This document shows positions 1 to 7,868 of a stretch of DNA of 64,000 bases, in pieces. How positions within the stretch are numbered: the first letter of the stretch is position 1; the number at the start of each line of letters is the position of its first letter. Made by a program: the position numbers and the translations under genes. The stretch is from assembly GCF_002161055.1 (NCBI RefSeq), contig NZ_NFLT01000001.1, positions 310,001 to 374,000 of the forward strand, read 5' to 3'. The DNA is from Tyzzerella sp. An114 (GTDB lineage: Bacteria; Bacillota; Clostridia; Lachnospirales; Anaerotignaceae). Below the pieces are notes generated by a model, which did no database searches, was not told the origin of the DNA, and saw nothing but the letters and a program-made list of their open reading frames with translations.

Positions 1-236
1 GAAAATCTACTGTCAGTCACAAGAGCCTCCACAGATAAATCAAGTCTGTTTTTTTCTTTTAACTGTAAAAATCCATTAAAATATTGTTTTCTTTTAAGAG
101 TATTTCTACAAGCCTCAACAGCTCCAAATTTTTCAATATTCTGAATAAATTTCTCACCCTTTATTCCTGTTAATTTTTCACACTCAACAGTTTTTTCAAT
201 CAAAAGTTTTTTAAAAAGCTCATCAGTTTTTGCCAT
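1..236 (-). CDS. hypothetical protein, 3' part beyond window edge
   Basis: An ATG at 236-234, preceded by a strong AAGGAGG, opens a frame with no stop down to base 1, so only about the first 78 residues are present. It is lysine- and glutamate-rich at the N-terminus and ends in the visible stretch with RLDLSVEALVTDSRF. From memory, a phrase of this kind (a run of about 30 residues ending in RLDL-x-VEA) recurs in small accessory proteins and at the ends of some larger ones of unknown role, but I cannot assign a function. It is separated from the next gene by a strong terminator, so it is its own transcription unit. Confidence 0.7.
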   Translation of the reverse strand, partial: MAKTDELFKKLLIEKTVECEKLTGIKGEKFIQNIEKFGAVEACRNTLKRKQYFNGFLQLKEKNRLDLSVEALVTDSRF

Positions 237-311
237 ATTATCCCTCCTTATTGTACTTATTATGTTTTATTGTGCTTCATAATTATAAATTGATAAAAAA
301 TAAAATACAAC

Positions 312-336
312 TAAAAAAACGGCGGATATACCGCCG
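312..336 (-). terminator. intrinsic terminator of the 343-729 gene
   Basis: A perfect 6-bp GC-only stem, CGGCGG/CCGCCG with a 5-nt ATATA loop (320-336), is followed on the minus strand by a run of T (312-319). It lies 7 bases past the stop of the small gene downstream of sigE. Confidence 0.9.
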
Positions 337-342
337 CAAAAA

Positions 343-729
343 TTAATTTTCAAGACAAAGTTTATAAAAGTTATAATTATAGCTTTCAGGACCTATATCT
401 ATTGAAAGAAGAAGTTCATCAACGCCCTCCTCCATAAGGAATTTATAGGCTCTGTTATAGCCGTCAAGTATTGATTTTTTCTCCACATAATATGTATAAA
501 GCCAAAGTATATCTTTTTCCTCTCCGTCAATGGTAACAGTATCAATTTTACCTTCTTTAATCTTTTCTTTACACATCTCCATAGTAATTCCGGTTTTACT
601 TTCCATAGTATTAAACTCATCAATGACCTTTTTACCTTCATTTACTAATTTTGCAAAGTCCTCATGAGTTGCCTTTAAATACCGTATGGTTTTAATTTTT
701 CCGTCTTCTGTAAGATTCATGGTATTCAT
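343..729 (-). CDS. small hypothetical protein downstream of sigE
   Basis: A 128-residue soluble, acidic protein with no membrane segment or signal peptide and no family I recognise. I chose the ATG at 729 rather than the GTG six bases earlier (735) because AAAGGGG then sits 8 nt upstream, whereas the GTG would be only about 2 nt from it. It follows sigE in the same direction after 76 bases that contain a candidate promoter, and ends at a strong terminator, so it may be a single-gene unit. In Bacillus and many clostridia this position is held by sigG; the protein shows no sigma-factor motifs. Role unknown. Confidence 0.7.
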   Translation of the reverse strand: MNTMNLTEDGKIKTIRYLKATHEDFAKLVNEGKKVIDEFNTMESKTGITMEMCKEKIKEGKIDTVTIDGEEKDILWLYTYYVEKKSILDGYNRAYKFLMEEGVDELLLSIDIGPESYNYNFYKLCLEN

Positions 730-771
730 TTCCACCGCCCCTTTACATTTTTATATACTTATTATATATAA

Positions 772-801
772 ACCATACAGCAAAAATATATAATCTGTCA
801 A
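772..801 (-). promoter_or_regulatory. candidate promoter for the 343-729 gene
   Basis: On the minus strand a perfect TTGACA (801-796) and TATGGT (777-772) are separated by 18 nt. This sits between the sigE stop and the next ribosome binding site. The -10 is imperfect and the region is AT-rich, so this is a moderate call. Confidence 0.4.
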
Positions 802-805
802 TAAA

Positions 806-1540
806 TTATACCATTTTATTAATTTCTTTTTTAAGACGAGAAATAATTTTCTTTTCGAGACGTGATATATAAGACTGTGAAATACCCAACATATCAGCAA
901 CCTCTTTTTGAGTTTTTTCCTCACCGTCACCCATAACGCCAAATCTTAAACTTACAATCTTTTTTTCTCTCTTAGACAATTTATTCATAGCTTTTTTTAA
1001 AAGCTCTCTATCAACCTCATTTTCAATATCTTTATAAATAACATCATTATCGGTTCCCAATATATCAGATAAAAGAAGTTCGTTACCCTCCCAATCTACA
1101 TTCAAAGGCTCATCTATTGAAACCTCTAAACGTATACGGCTATTTCTTCTAAGGTACATAAGTATTTCATTTTCTATACATCTTGATGCATAGGTAGCAA
1201 GTTTTATTTTCTTTTCAGGATTAAATGTATTTATAGCTTTTATAAGTCCTATTGTACCAATAGATATAAGGTCCTCAACATTTATACCCGTATTTTCAAA
1301 TTTTCTTGCTATATAAACCACAAGTCTAAGATTTCTCTCAATAAGAACAGCTTTTATTGTATTATCCTCATCACCGCCTAATTTTTCCATAAGTGCATTT
1401 TCCTCCTCTGGTGTAAGAGGCGGAGGAAAAACATCACTTCCGCCTATGTAATATATTTCATCAAAAGTTTTTCTTCTCAATCTGTTAAAAATAATACGAA
1501 TTTCATACTTTATTTTAAAAATCCAAAATCGTATATTCAA
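806..1540 (-). CDS. sigE: RNA polymerase sporulation sigma factor SigE (pro-sigma-E)
   Basis: This 244-residue protein is the mother-cell sigma factor of early sporulation. It begins with a basic, amphipathic pro-sequence followed by the conserved YYIGGS (residues 30-35) and PPPL segment near the processing site. Region 2 is clear ([17 protein letters not shown], then [13 protein letters not shown] and [18 protein letters not shown]) and region 4 carries the helix-turn-helix [20 protein letters not shown]. Length and sequence match Bacillus SigE almost throughout. The start is a TTG at 1540, placed 8 nt after AGGAGG; no in-frame ATG fits. It lies 12 bases after spoIIGA, whose product is known to remove the pro-sequence. 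sigG does not follow. Confidence 0.97.
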   Translation of the reverse strand: MNIRFWIFKIKYEIRIIFNRLRRKTFDEIYYIGGSDVFPPPLTPEEENALMEKLGGDEDNTIKAVLIERNLRLVVYIARKFENTGINVEDLISIGTIGLIKAINTFNPEKKIKLATYASRCIENEILMYLRRNSRIRLEVSIDEPLNVDWEGNELLLSDILGTDNDVIYKDIENEVDRELLKKAMNKLSKREKKIVSLRFGVMGDGEEKTQKEVADMLGISQSYISRLEKKIISRLKKEINKMV

Positions 1541-1552
1541 ATCAAACCCCTC

Positions 1553-2452
1553 CTAAAAATTACAACTCTCATAATCAAGTACAGCTTTATAAATTCTTTT
1601 AGGTGAAAGCTCTCCACCATACATTCCAACAGTAATATTTTCAATCTCTCTTTGCCGACCGTCCGACAAAGTTATTTTAATTTTATCTGCCAAAAATCCA
1701 ATCATAAGCCCTCTATCATTATCAATACTTTTAAAAGGAAGAAGTCTTATTTTTTTTAATAAATCACTATTTTTTATACTTCCTATTATTATTTCCGGCT
1801 CAGCTCTTGCATTTTCAAGTATTGATATAGCTGTATCAGTATCAAAAAGTTTAACTATATCTATTGTCTGGGCAATTATAGCCGATTTTCCGCTTAAAGG
1901 GTCTTTAAGTTCATTTCCTGTGTCTATAAGAGCTGTGAGTTTTATACTTTTATTATTAAAAAATATTTCTGCATTACAAAATTTTTCGCAATTAAGAGTT
2001 TTTAAAATATATTTTCTAAAAACAAAAATTAATAAATATACAAAAATTGCCGAAAGTATCATTATTTTACTTGAAAATCCCCTGTATATACTTAAAATGC
2101 TTTCATCAAAGCCTTGAAAAATATTTGAAAGCATAATTATAATTCCACAAAAAAAGGCTGAAATTATGTCTGTTCTAACAGTATGTATAAAAGTTTTGTA
2201 TAATGTTGAAGGTTTAAAAACAAATATAACACCTAAAATCAATATAATCTGACCGGCAAAAATACCATAAAATCTATGAAAAAAACTATTAAATAACATT
2301 ACCATGTAAAGTATTGTTATTATAAAGGCTCCTCCAAATATTTTTGATATTTTTATTCTATTCTTAATAATAAAAGCTGAAACCCATAAAACAGAGAAGT
2401 TCATAAAAAAATTAATAATAAAAAAAATATCAGCATATATCTCAAACTCCAT
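1553..2452 (-). CDS. spoIIGA: sporulation sigma-E factor-processing peptidase SpoIIGA
   Basis: A 299-residue membrane protease that cleaves pro-sigma-E at the sporulation septum. The N-terminal half shows about five hydrophobic segments (residues 5-150). The C-terminal half is cytoplasmic and carries the aspartic-protease motif LIDTGNELKDPL, with the catalytic Asp near residue 177. I start it at the ATG at 2452, 8 nt after AGAGGG, not at the GTG nine bases upstream. It is co-transcribed with sigE 12 bases downstream, as in most endospore formers. Upstream there is no exact Spo0A box that I could pick out by eye. Confidence 0.95.
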   Translation of the reverse strand: MEFEIYADIFFIINFFMNFSVLWVSAFIIKNRIKISKIFGGAFIITILYMVMLFNSFFHRFYGIFAGQIILILGVIFVFKPSTLYKTFIHTVRTDIISAFFCGIIIMLSNIFQGFDESILSIYRGFSSKIMILSAIFVYLLIFVFRKYILKTLNCEKFCNAEIFFNNKSIKLTALIDTGNELKDPLSGKSAIIAQTIDIVKLFDTDTAISILENARAEPEIIIGSIKNSDLLKKIRLLPFKSIDNDRGLMIGFLADKIKITLSDGRQREIENITVGMYGGELSPKRIYKAVLDYESCNF

Positions 2453-2570
2453 ATAAAGCACCCTCTAATGCAAATCTGTATAATACATTATAAGGCTGTA
2501 CCTCTACGAAATTTGTAATATATACTGATATACTCAAAAAAATAATATGACATTTTTTTATTTTTTATAT

Positions 2571-2606
2571 AACACAAAAGTATAGTTCAAACTATGCTTT
2601 TGTGTT
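2571..2606. repeat. long near-perfect inverted repeat between ftsZ and spoIIGA
   Basis: Two 16-base arms (AACACAAAAGTATAGT and its near-complement ending in CTTTTGTGTT) flank a 4-base loop with one mismatch. Position suggests a stem-loop in the 3' end of the ftsZ transcript. Neither strand has a T-run directly after the stem: on the minus strand it is followed by an A-run. It is therefore not a textbook intrinsic terminator. It could be a processing signal, or a regulator site upstream of spoIIGA. Confidence 0.6.
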
Positions 2607-2618
2607 ATATATATTAAA

Positions 2619-3767
2619 TTATCTTCTTCTTAAAAATTTAGGAATATCAATATCTACTCCTATTCCACTTCCGCCAAAATCAAATCCTCTTCTCTCAAGG
2701 CTTTCTCTCTTAGCAATTTCTTCTTCTAAAGTTTCTTTCACTTCTTCAGTTGCAGAAACAGCAGGTTTAACTGTTGTAGTTTTTGTCTCAGTAGCTTTAA
2801 CAGTCTCTTTTCTTTCTTCTCCAAGACCTGTTGCAATTACTGTTACAACAACCTCATCATTAAGTTCATCATTTATTGTAGTACCGAATATAATTTCAGC
2901 TTCTGGGTCAATAGACTCTCTAATAAGGTTTGCAGCTTCATCAGCTTCAAGAAGACCAAGGTTTTCATCACCACTGAAGTTAATAAGAACGCTTCTTGCT
3001 CCTTCAATAGTTGTCTCAAGGAGAGGACTCTGTATAGCAGCTTTTGCAGCAGCTTCAGCTTTATTCTCACCACTTGCACGACCAATTCCCATATGAGCAA
3101 CGCCCTTATCAGCCATTATTGTTCTAACGTCAGCAAAGTCAAGATTGATTACACCAGGTTTTGAAATAAGGTCAGATATACCCTGAACACCCTGTCTTAA
3201 AACTTCATCAGCTTTTCTGAAACTTTCAATAAGAGTTGTTTTCTTGTCAATTATAGCAAGAAGACGCTGATTAGGTATAATTACAAGAGTATCCACGCTG
3301 TTTTTAAGTGCTTCGATACCTCTCTCCGCATTTGACATTCTTTTCTTACCTTCAAAAGTGAATGGTTTTGTAACAACACCTACTGTAAGTATTCCCATTT
3401 CCTTTGAAATTTCAGCAATTCTTGGAGCAGCACCAGTTCCAGTACCTCCACCCATTCCAGCTGTTATAAAAACCATATCAGCTCCTTTAAGAGCCTGAGA
3501 AATTTCTTCTTTACTCTCTTCAACAGAAGCTTCACCTTTTGCAGGGTCTCCACCTGCTCCAAGTCCTTTTGTAAGTTTCTCACCAATCTGTATTTTCATA
3601 GGCGCCTTTGATTTAATAAGGTCCTGACTATCTGTATTAACAGCTATAAATTCAACACCCTCTAAACCGTCCTCTATCATTCTATTTACAGCATTATTAC
3701 CGCCACCGCCGACACCAATAACCTTTATCTGTGCAACGTTGCTCTGTGTTATATCAAATTCGAGCAA
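2619..3767 (-). CDS. ftsZ: cell division protein FtsZ
   Basis: The 382-residue tubulin-like GTPase that forms the division ring. Visible are the N-terminal nucleotide-binding [11 protein letters not shown] (residues 20-30), the tubulin signature GGGTGTGA (106-113), the T7-loop region [11 protein letters not shown], a variable acidic and threonine-rich linker, and the conserved C-terminal peptide IPKFLRRR that binds SepF, FtsA and other partners. The start is a TTG at 3767 (after AGGAGGGG and 8 T-rich bases); no in-frame ATG precedes the conserved region. It follows sbp directly, without the ftsA gene found there in Bacillus. It has its own candidate promoter and leads into spoIIGA-sigE. Confidence 0.97.
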   Translation of the reverse strand: MLEFDITQSNVAQIKVIGVGGGGNNAVNRMIEDGLEGVEFIAVNTDSQDLIKSKAPMKIQIGEKLTKGLGAGGDPAKGEASVEESKEEISQALKGADMVFITAGMGGGTGTGAAPRIAEISKEMGILTVGVVTKPFTFEGKKRMSNAERGIEALKNSVDTLVIIPNQRLLAIIDKKTTLIESFRKADEVLRQGVQGISDLISKPGVINLDFADVRTIMADKGVAHMGIGRASGENKAEAAAKAAIQSPLLETTIEGARSVLINFSGDENLGLLEADEAANLIRESIDPEAEIIFGTTINDELNDEVVVTVIATGLGEERKETVKATETKTTTVKPAVSATEEVKETLEEEIAKRESLERRGFDFGGSGIGVDIDIPKFLRRR

Positions 3768-3826
3768 AAAAATCCCCTCCTAGTAACTAGCAAATATCTA
3801 TCTGAATAAATATTATACAACATATT

Positions 3827-3856
3827 ATTATAATTTACCACTATTAATAAGTACAA
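3827..3856 (-). promoter_or_regulatory. candidate promoter for ftsZ
   Basis: Minus-strand TTGTAC (3856-3851) and a perfect TATAAT (3832-3827) are 18 nt apart in the 96-base gap between sbp and ftsZ. It would give ftsZ expression independent of the upstream murA-divIB operon. Confidence 0.45.
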
Positions 3857-3863
3857 TTATCAT

Positions 3864-4220
3864 TTATATATTATCCTTTTTTTCCCGTTTATTCAACACA
3901 AATCTTCTTATCTGTGCAAAATTCTGAAATACTCTTGAACCATAAACAACAATTGCAGCAATACTCATATCAATATTTAGATTTTTTCCAATAAAAATCA
4001 TAGCAACAGCTATTAAAGCATTACCAAAAAATCCTGAAATAAATATACCTATATTAAAATTCTTCTCTGTCATGCCTTTTATTCCACCAAGGACAGAGTC
4101 TATACAGGCAAGAATACCTATTGCCACATAAGGAGAATAGGCTTGAGGAAATACATAAGGACTTTGTACCCCTGCATATATTCCCACAATAATTCCTATA
4201 ACAGGTAAAATATATATCAA
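3864..4220 (-). CDS. sbp: small basic protein Sbp (DUF1290 family membrane protein)
   Basis: A 118-residue, highly hydrophobic protein with about three membrane segments and a basic C-terminus. The motif DSVLGGIKG and the later VYGSRVFQNFAQIRR match Bacillus Sbp, a conserved member of the division cluster of unknown biochemical role. I prefer a TTG start at 4220: AAGGAG lies 8 nt upstream, and the resulting N-terminus is short like that of Bacillus Sbp. The alternative GTG at 4229 sits directly on the Shine-Dalgarno. The preceding gene's stop (TGA, 4228-4226) lies inside this spacing region, so the two genes are probably translationally coupled. Confidence 0.85.
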   Translation of the reverse strand: MIYILPVIGIIVGIYAGVQSPYVFPQAYSPYVAIGILACIDSVLGGIKGMTEKNFNIGIFISGFFGNALIAVAMIFIGKNLNIDMSIAAIVVYGSRVFQNFAQIRRFVLNKREKKDNI

Positions 4221-4225
4221 AAAAA

Positions 4226-4954
4226 TCACTCCTTGTCCACTGTTGCCTCTTTATACTGTATAACACCATTATATCCAGCAACTTTAACTTCATCACTTTT
4301 CTTTATTGATATTTCAATTCCCCAAGGCGCCAATGAATCAACAACACCGCCAGACATTGTAAGAGCAGATTCAAGAATGTCAGGGTCTCCTATGGCTGTT
4401 ATAACAAAAGGTGCGGCAATTTTAACACCATTTACATTTACAACAGAACCTGCACATCTTACAGATGATGTAGAAACTATTCTTTGACCATTAATTTCAA
4501 TAGCTTCCGCACCACCTACATTAAGCTCATTTATAACAGAAAGAATATCTTCTGCATGAACAAGATAAGCATTTTGGTCAACATTTTCCTGTTTATTATA
4601 TGAACTGTCATTCATAGTAACTTGTACACCTCTACCCTTAACAGGAGTTACACCGGCAAGCATTCTAGTCTTTTCAAGTTCATCATTTAAAAGTTTTACA
4701 GATTGGCTTACATCAGACTGAGATTTTTCATATTCTCTCACTTTATCCTCACTCTCCATAAGCCTTTCATATAAAGCATCTTTTTCATCAATAACATTTT
4801 TAAGCTCTGCTGAAAGCTCACTTACCCTTTGAATATCTGTTGCTTTAGGCTGATTTTTAACAGTCTTAAACTGTATACCTATTATCACACCTAAAACAAC
4901 ACAAACAGCTGTCATTGATGCCACTGCATATTTATAACTTTTCAAAAAATTCAC
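4226..4954 (-). CDS. DUF881 (YlxW/YlxX-like) division-cluster membrane protein
   Basis: A 242-residue bitopic protein: one N-terminal membrane helix (about residues 8-28), an acidic coiled-coil (about 40-95, rich in E, K, L), then an extracellular alpha/beta DUF881 domain with GRGVQVTMND, LSVINELNVGGAEAIEING and SSVRCAG-type segments. Bacillus carries two such genes (ylxW, ylxX) between divIB and sbp; here there is one. The start is a GTG at 4954. Function is unknown. Its constant place next to divIB and sbp suggests a link to the division or peptidoglycan machinery. Confidence 0.85.
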   Translation of the reverse strand: MNFLKSYKYAVASMTAVCVVLGVIIGIQFKTVKNQPKATDIQRVSELSAELKNVIDEKDALYERLMESEDKVREYEKSQSDVSQSVKLLNDELEKTRMLAGVTPVKGRGVQVTMNDSSYNKQENVDQNAYLVHAEDILSVINELNVGGAEAIEINGQRIVSTSSVRCAGSVVNVNGVKIAAPFVITAIGDPDILESALTMSGGVVDSLAPWGIEISIKKSDEVKVAGYNGVIQYKEATVDKE

Positions 4955-4973
4955 ATCCTACCTTTATATAAAA

Positions 4974-5780
4974 TTATGTGAGGTATTTGAATATTATAGG
5001 TTTTGACATATCTCTCAAATCAAGAGTTCCTCTGTCACCTTCTGGAAGCTTTTTAAGAACTTCAGCCATGGTTCGAATTTTTTTGTCACAATCACTTATA
5101 TCACCTAAAAGTATTTCCACATTATTGGAATATGCGTGTATATCAGAAGGATTGCTTACATCAATACTGACAACCAAATCTAAAAGCTCATATTTTGTCA
5201 TCATCTGTGCTATTTTTACTATTACATCAAAAGATTTGGTATTTTTTACATCTAAAGTCTCACCAAGCTTAAATTCACTAAACTCAAGCCCCTTAACAAT
5301 AGGCAAAGGCTCTGTATATGATGTTTGTACGTCAAGAACACGCCCATATTCATCTATGTAAAGATATGAACCCATATAGGGCACATATCCCCTCACTCGT
5401 CTTTCTTTAACATTAATATTCACAGTATTAGGAAGCTGTTTATCTATTTCACAACTTTCGATATATGGGTCATTTTTAAAATTTCTAAGGGCTTCTCTTT
5501 TACTTAGAAATACAAGGTTCATGCCCTCACGTATACCGGTTTTTTCAATAATCTGTGACTGTGTATATTTTTTAATCTGTGTAGCATTTATAGTCTTTAT
5601 CTGAAAGGCAGGAGACATGAGAATAACAATAACAATTATTGATGTTATAATTATTATTTTATTCCTTTTTCTAGCCTTAGCCTTTCTTCTCTCTTTTCTA
5701 GCTTGTTTTTCCCTTTTTTCTTTATGATACTGAAAATCCTCAACATTTTCAAAACTTTGCTTATTCTTTTGAATACTCAA
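4974..5780 (-). CDS. divIB: cell division protein DivIB/FtsQ
   Basis: 268 residues: a strongly basic cytoplasmic tail (residues 1-40, many K and R), one membrane helix (about 42-60), then a POTRA domain (FQIKTINATQIKKYTQ through IEKTGIREGMNLVF and DPYIESCEIDKQLPNTVNINVKERR) and a beta domain. DivIB binds FtsL and DivIC and regulates septal peptidoglycan synthesis. The start is a TTG at 5780, 8 nt after GGGAGG. It is 21 bases after murA, the order found in many clostridia where murA replaces murB or murG in this place. Confidence 0.92.
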   Translation of the reverse strand: MSIQKNKQSFENVEDFQYHKEKREKQARKERRKAKARKRNKIIIITSIIVIVILMSPAFQIKTINATQIKKYTQSQIIEKTGIREGMNLVFLSKREALRNFKNDPYIESCEIDKQLPNTVNINVKERRVRGYVPYMGSYLYIDEYGRVLDVQTSYTEPLPIVKGLEFSEFKLGETLDVKNTKSFDVIVKIAQMMTKYELLDLVVSIDVSNPSDIHAYSNNVEILLGDISDCDKKIRTMAEVLKKLPEGDRGTLDLRDMSKPIIFKYLT

Positions 5781-5801
5781 GTATATTTCCTCCCTAAAAT
5801 A

Positions 5802-7055
5802 TTACTTCTGGAGTTTAATACAACCTCCAAGAAGACATATTTTTTCCACAATATTTTCATAGCCCCTTTCAACATATACGGAATTATCGACAAATGTTCT
5901 TCCACTGGCAGAAAGTCCCGCAATTATAAGAGACGCTCCACCTCTAAGGTCACGACAATTAACAAAACCACCTTTAAGTTTTGGAACACCTTTTATAACA
6001 GCCGTTCTTTCATTAAAAGATATATCCGCCCCCATTTTACAAAGTTCAAGTATATGTTTAAATCTAGACTCGAACACTGTTTCAATAATAATACTTGTTC
6101 CCTTTGCCAATGTCAACACACTCATAATTTGAGGCTGCATATCTGTTGGAAATCCTGGATAAGGTTCAGTCCTTATAATATTTACAGGTTTAAGTATATT
6201 CTCCCTTTTAATGTAAATACCATCATTATATTCCTTTATTATACAACCGGTTTCTGAAAGTCTCAATACAGTTTGTCGCATATCTTCAGCTTTTGCATAT
6301 TTTAAAAAGGCTTTTCCTCCAGTGGCTGCAACAGCACACATAAATGTACCAGCTTCAATTCTGTCTCTCTGTATATTATACTCTGTCCCAAAAAGCTCCT
6401 TAACACCTTCAATATAAATAGTATCCGTTCCACCACCTGTAATTTTTGCACCAGCTTTATTTAAAAAATTTTGCAAATCCACAATTTCTGGTTCTTTAGC
6501 TGCATTATATATTGTTGTAATGCCCTTTGAAACTGCACCTAAAATCATTATATTTTCAGTAGCTCCAACACTCGGAAAATCTAAATTAATATCAGTCCCC
6601 AAAAAACAATTTCCAAAACCTCTTATATAACAGCCATTCTCCTCAAAATCAACACCCATTTTTGAAAAGGCTTTTATATGAAAATCAATAGGTCTTTCAC
6701 CTATCTCACAGCCTCCCGGATAGCCTGTAATAACTTCATTAAATCTTCCAAGTACAGCTCCCATAAAAACAACAGAGGACCTCATTTTTTCGGATATACA
6801 TGAAGGTATTTCACAACAGTCTGCATTTGTTGAGTCAATAACAACAGTACCCTTTGAGAACTCTACTTCACAACCTAAAATACGAAGTATTTCTATCATT
6901 TTAAAAACATCTGAAATCTGAGGACAATTGTTAATAACACTGACACCTTTTAAAAGTACTGTTGATGCAAGTATAGGCAATGCAGAATTTTTACTTCCAG
7001 AAATTTCAATTTCACCTTTAAGAGTATTTCCTCCCTCAATAATAAATCTGCCCAC
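5802..7055 (-). CDS. murA: UDP-N-acetylglucosamine 1-carboxyvinyltransferase MurA
   Basis: 417 residues, full length for the family. It transfers enolpyruvate from PEP to UDP-GlcNAc, the first committed step of peptidoglycan synthesis. Visible are KNSALPIL at residues 22-29 and the loop GGCEIGERPIDFHIKAF, whose Cys116 is the PEP-binding, fosfomycin-target cysteine. YPGFPTDMQPQ and the C-terminal ERGYENI segment also match. The start is a GTG at 7055 seven bases after GGGGG. It is the first gene of the minus-strand murA-divIB-DUF881-sbp operon. Confidence 0.95.
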   Translation of the reverse strand: MGRFIIEGGNTLKGEIEISGSKNSALPILASTVLLKGVSVINNCPQISDVFKMIEILRILGCEVEFSKGTVVIDSTNADCCEIPSCISEKMRSSVVFMGAVLGRFNEVITGYPGGCEIGERPIDFHIKAFSKMGVDFEENGCYIRGFGNCFLGTDINLDFPSVGATENIMILGAVSKGITTIYNAAKEPEIVDLQNFLNKAGAKITGGGTDTIYIEGVKELFGTEYNIQRDRIEAGTFMCAVAATGGKAFLKYAKAEDMRQTVLRLSETGCIIKEYNDGIYIKRENILKPVNIIRTEPYPGFPTDMQPQIMSVLTLAKGTSIIIETVFESRFKHILELCKMGADISFNERTAVIKGVPKLKGGFVNCRDLRGGASLIIAGLSASGRTFVDNSVYVERGYENIVEKICLLGGCIKLQK

Positions 7056-7177
7056 AAAAATACCCCCATAAAATAATTATATTTTATATTATGGCAACAA
7101 TAAAATTAGGTGCAGGTCCAATATTAATCTTTTTTGAAGTCCTTTTTTGTTGTATACTGTAACAAGAGGTGATAAAA

Positions 7178-7825
7178 ATGTTTTTTAAACATCTTAAAGA
7201 TAAAATGGGAAAAACCGCAGCAAATATAGTTTTTGTATTGATAATAGCATTTTTAATTTTTTTCTGTTTTCTTCTGTATTTTTTTATATCATCAATAAAT
7301 GATAACGAAAAAGAGCCAGAAATAACTTCATCTCTCATATATTCAAGAATTGAAAATGCAGATACAATTTCATCAATAAAATATTTGTATACAAACTTTG
7401 GAAAATTTGAAGATGCTTCAGAATTTAAAGGTATAACAATACCATTTTCACAAAAGTCATTTACAATATCTTATGACGGAGTTATACTTGCAGGAATATC
7501 AATAGATGACATAAAAGTAGATGTATCAGATAAAAAAATAAAAATAGACCTTCCCACATCTCAAATAATTTCCCATGAAATTAAAGAGGACTCCATAGAA
7601 GTATTTGACGAAACAAAAAACGTTTTCAATCAAATTAGTGTTAAGGATTATGCTGATTTTACCACAGAAGAGAAGAAAAAAATGGAGAAAAAGGCAATAG
7701 AAAACGGACTTCTTATTGAAGCTGATAAAGAAGCCCAAAAATCTGTTAAAAACATACTTATGCTTTATCCTGACCTTTATGAAGATATGGAAATAGTATT
7801 TGAAGATTTTGACAAATCAAATTAA
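7178..7825 (+). CDS. DUF4230-like membrane-anchored protein
   Basis: 215 residues with one N-terminal membrane helix (about residues 14-38) and an outside domain. The domain contains the pattern FTISYDGVILAGISIDDIKVDV followed by IKIDLPTSQII, which resembles DUF4230 proteins of unknown function, followed by a charged helical tail. ATG at 7178 is 6 nt after AGAGGTG; a GTG nine bases upstream is less likely. It stands alone on the plus strand, divergent from murA and convergent with malQ, so it is not part of either pathway by position. Confidence 0.7.
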   Translation: MFFKHLKDKMGKTAANIVFVLIIAFLIFFCFLLYFFISSINDNEKEPEITSSLIYSRIENADTISSIKYLYTNFGKFEDASEFKGITIPFSQKSFTISYDGVILAGISIDDIKVDVSDKKIKIDLPTSQIISHEIKEDSIEVFDETKNVFNQISVKDYADFTTEEKKKMEKKAIENGLLIEADKEAQKSVKNILMLYPDLYEDMEIVFEDFDKSN

Positions 7826-7835
7826 GTAACACAAA

Positions 7836-7868
7836 AACACAGACAGCAAAAACTGTCTGTGTTTTTTA
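7836..7868. terminator. bidirectional intrinsic terminator
   Basis: An 11-bp perfect stem, AACACAGACAG/CTGTCTGTGTT, with a 6-nt A-rich loop, has T6 on the plus side and an A-run (T on minus) on the other. It lies between the converging DUF4230 gene and malQ and would serve both. Confidence 0.9.

Noticed and set aside
2602-3096. 164-codon frame on the plus strand
   Set aside because: Antisense to ftsZ, low-complexity Ser/Ala/Pro translation; no regulatory or coding signals.
5703-6257. 184-codon frame on the plus strand
   Set aside because: Antisense to murA and divIB; no ribosome binding site and no recognisable protein pattern.
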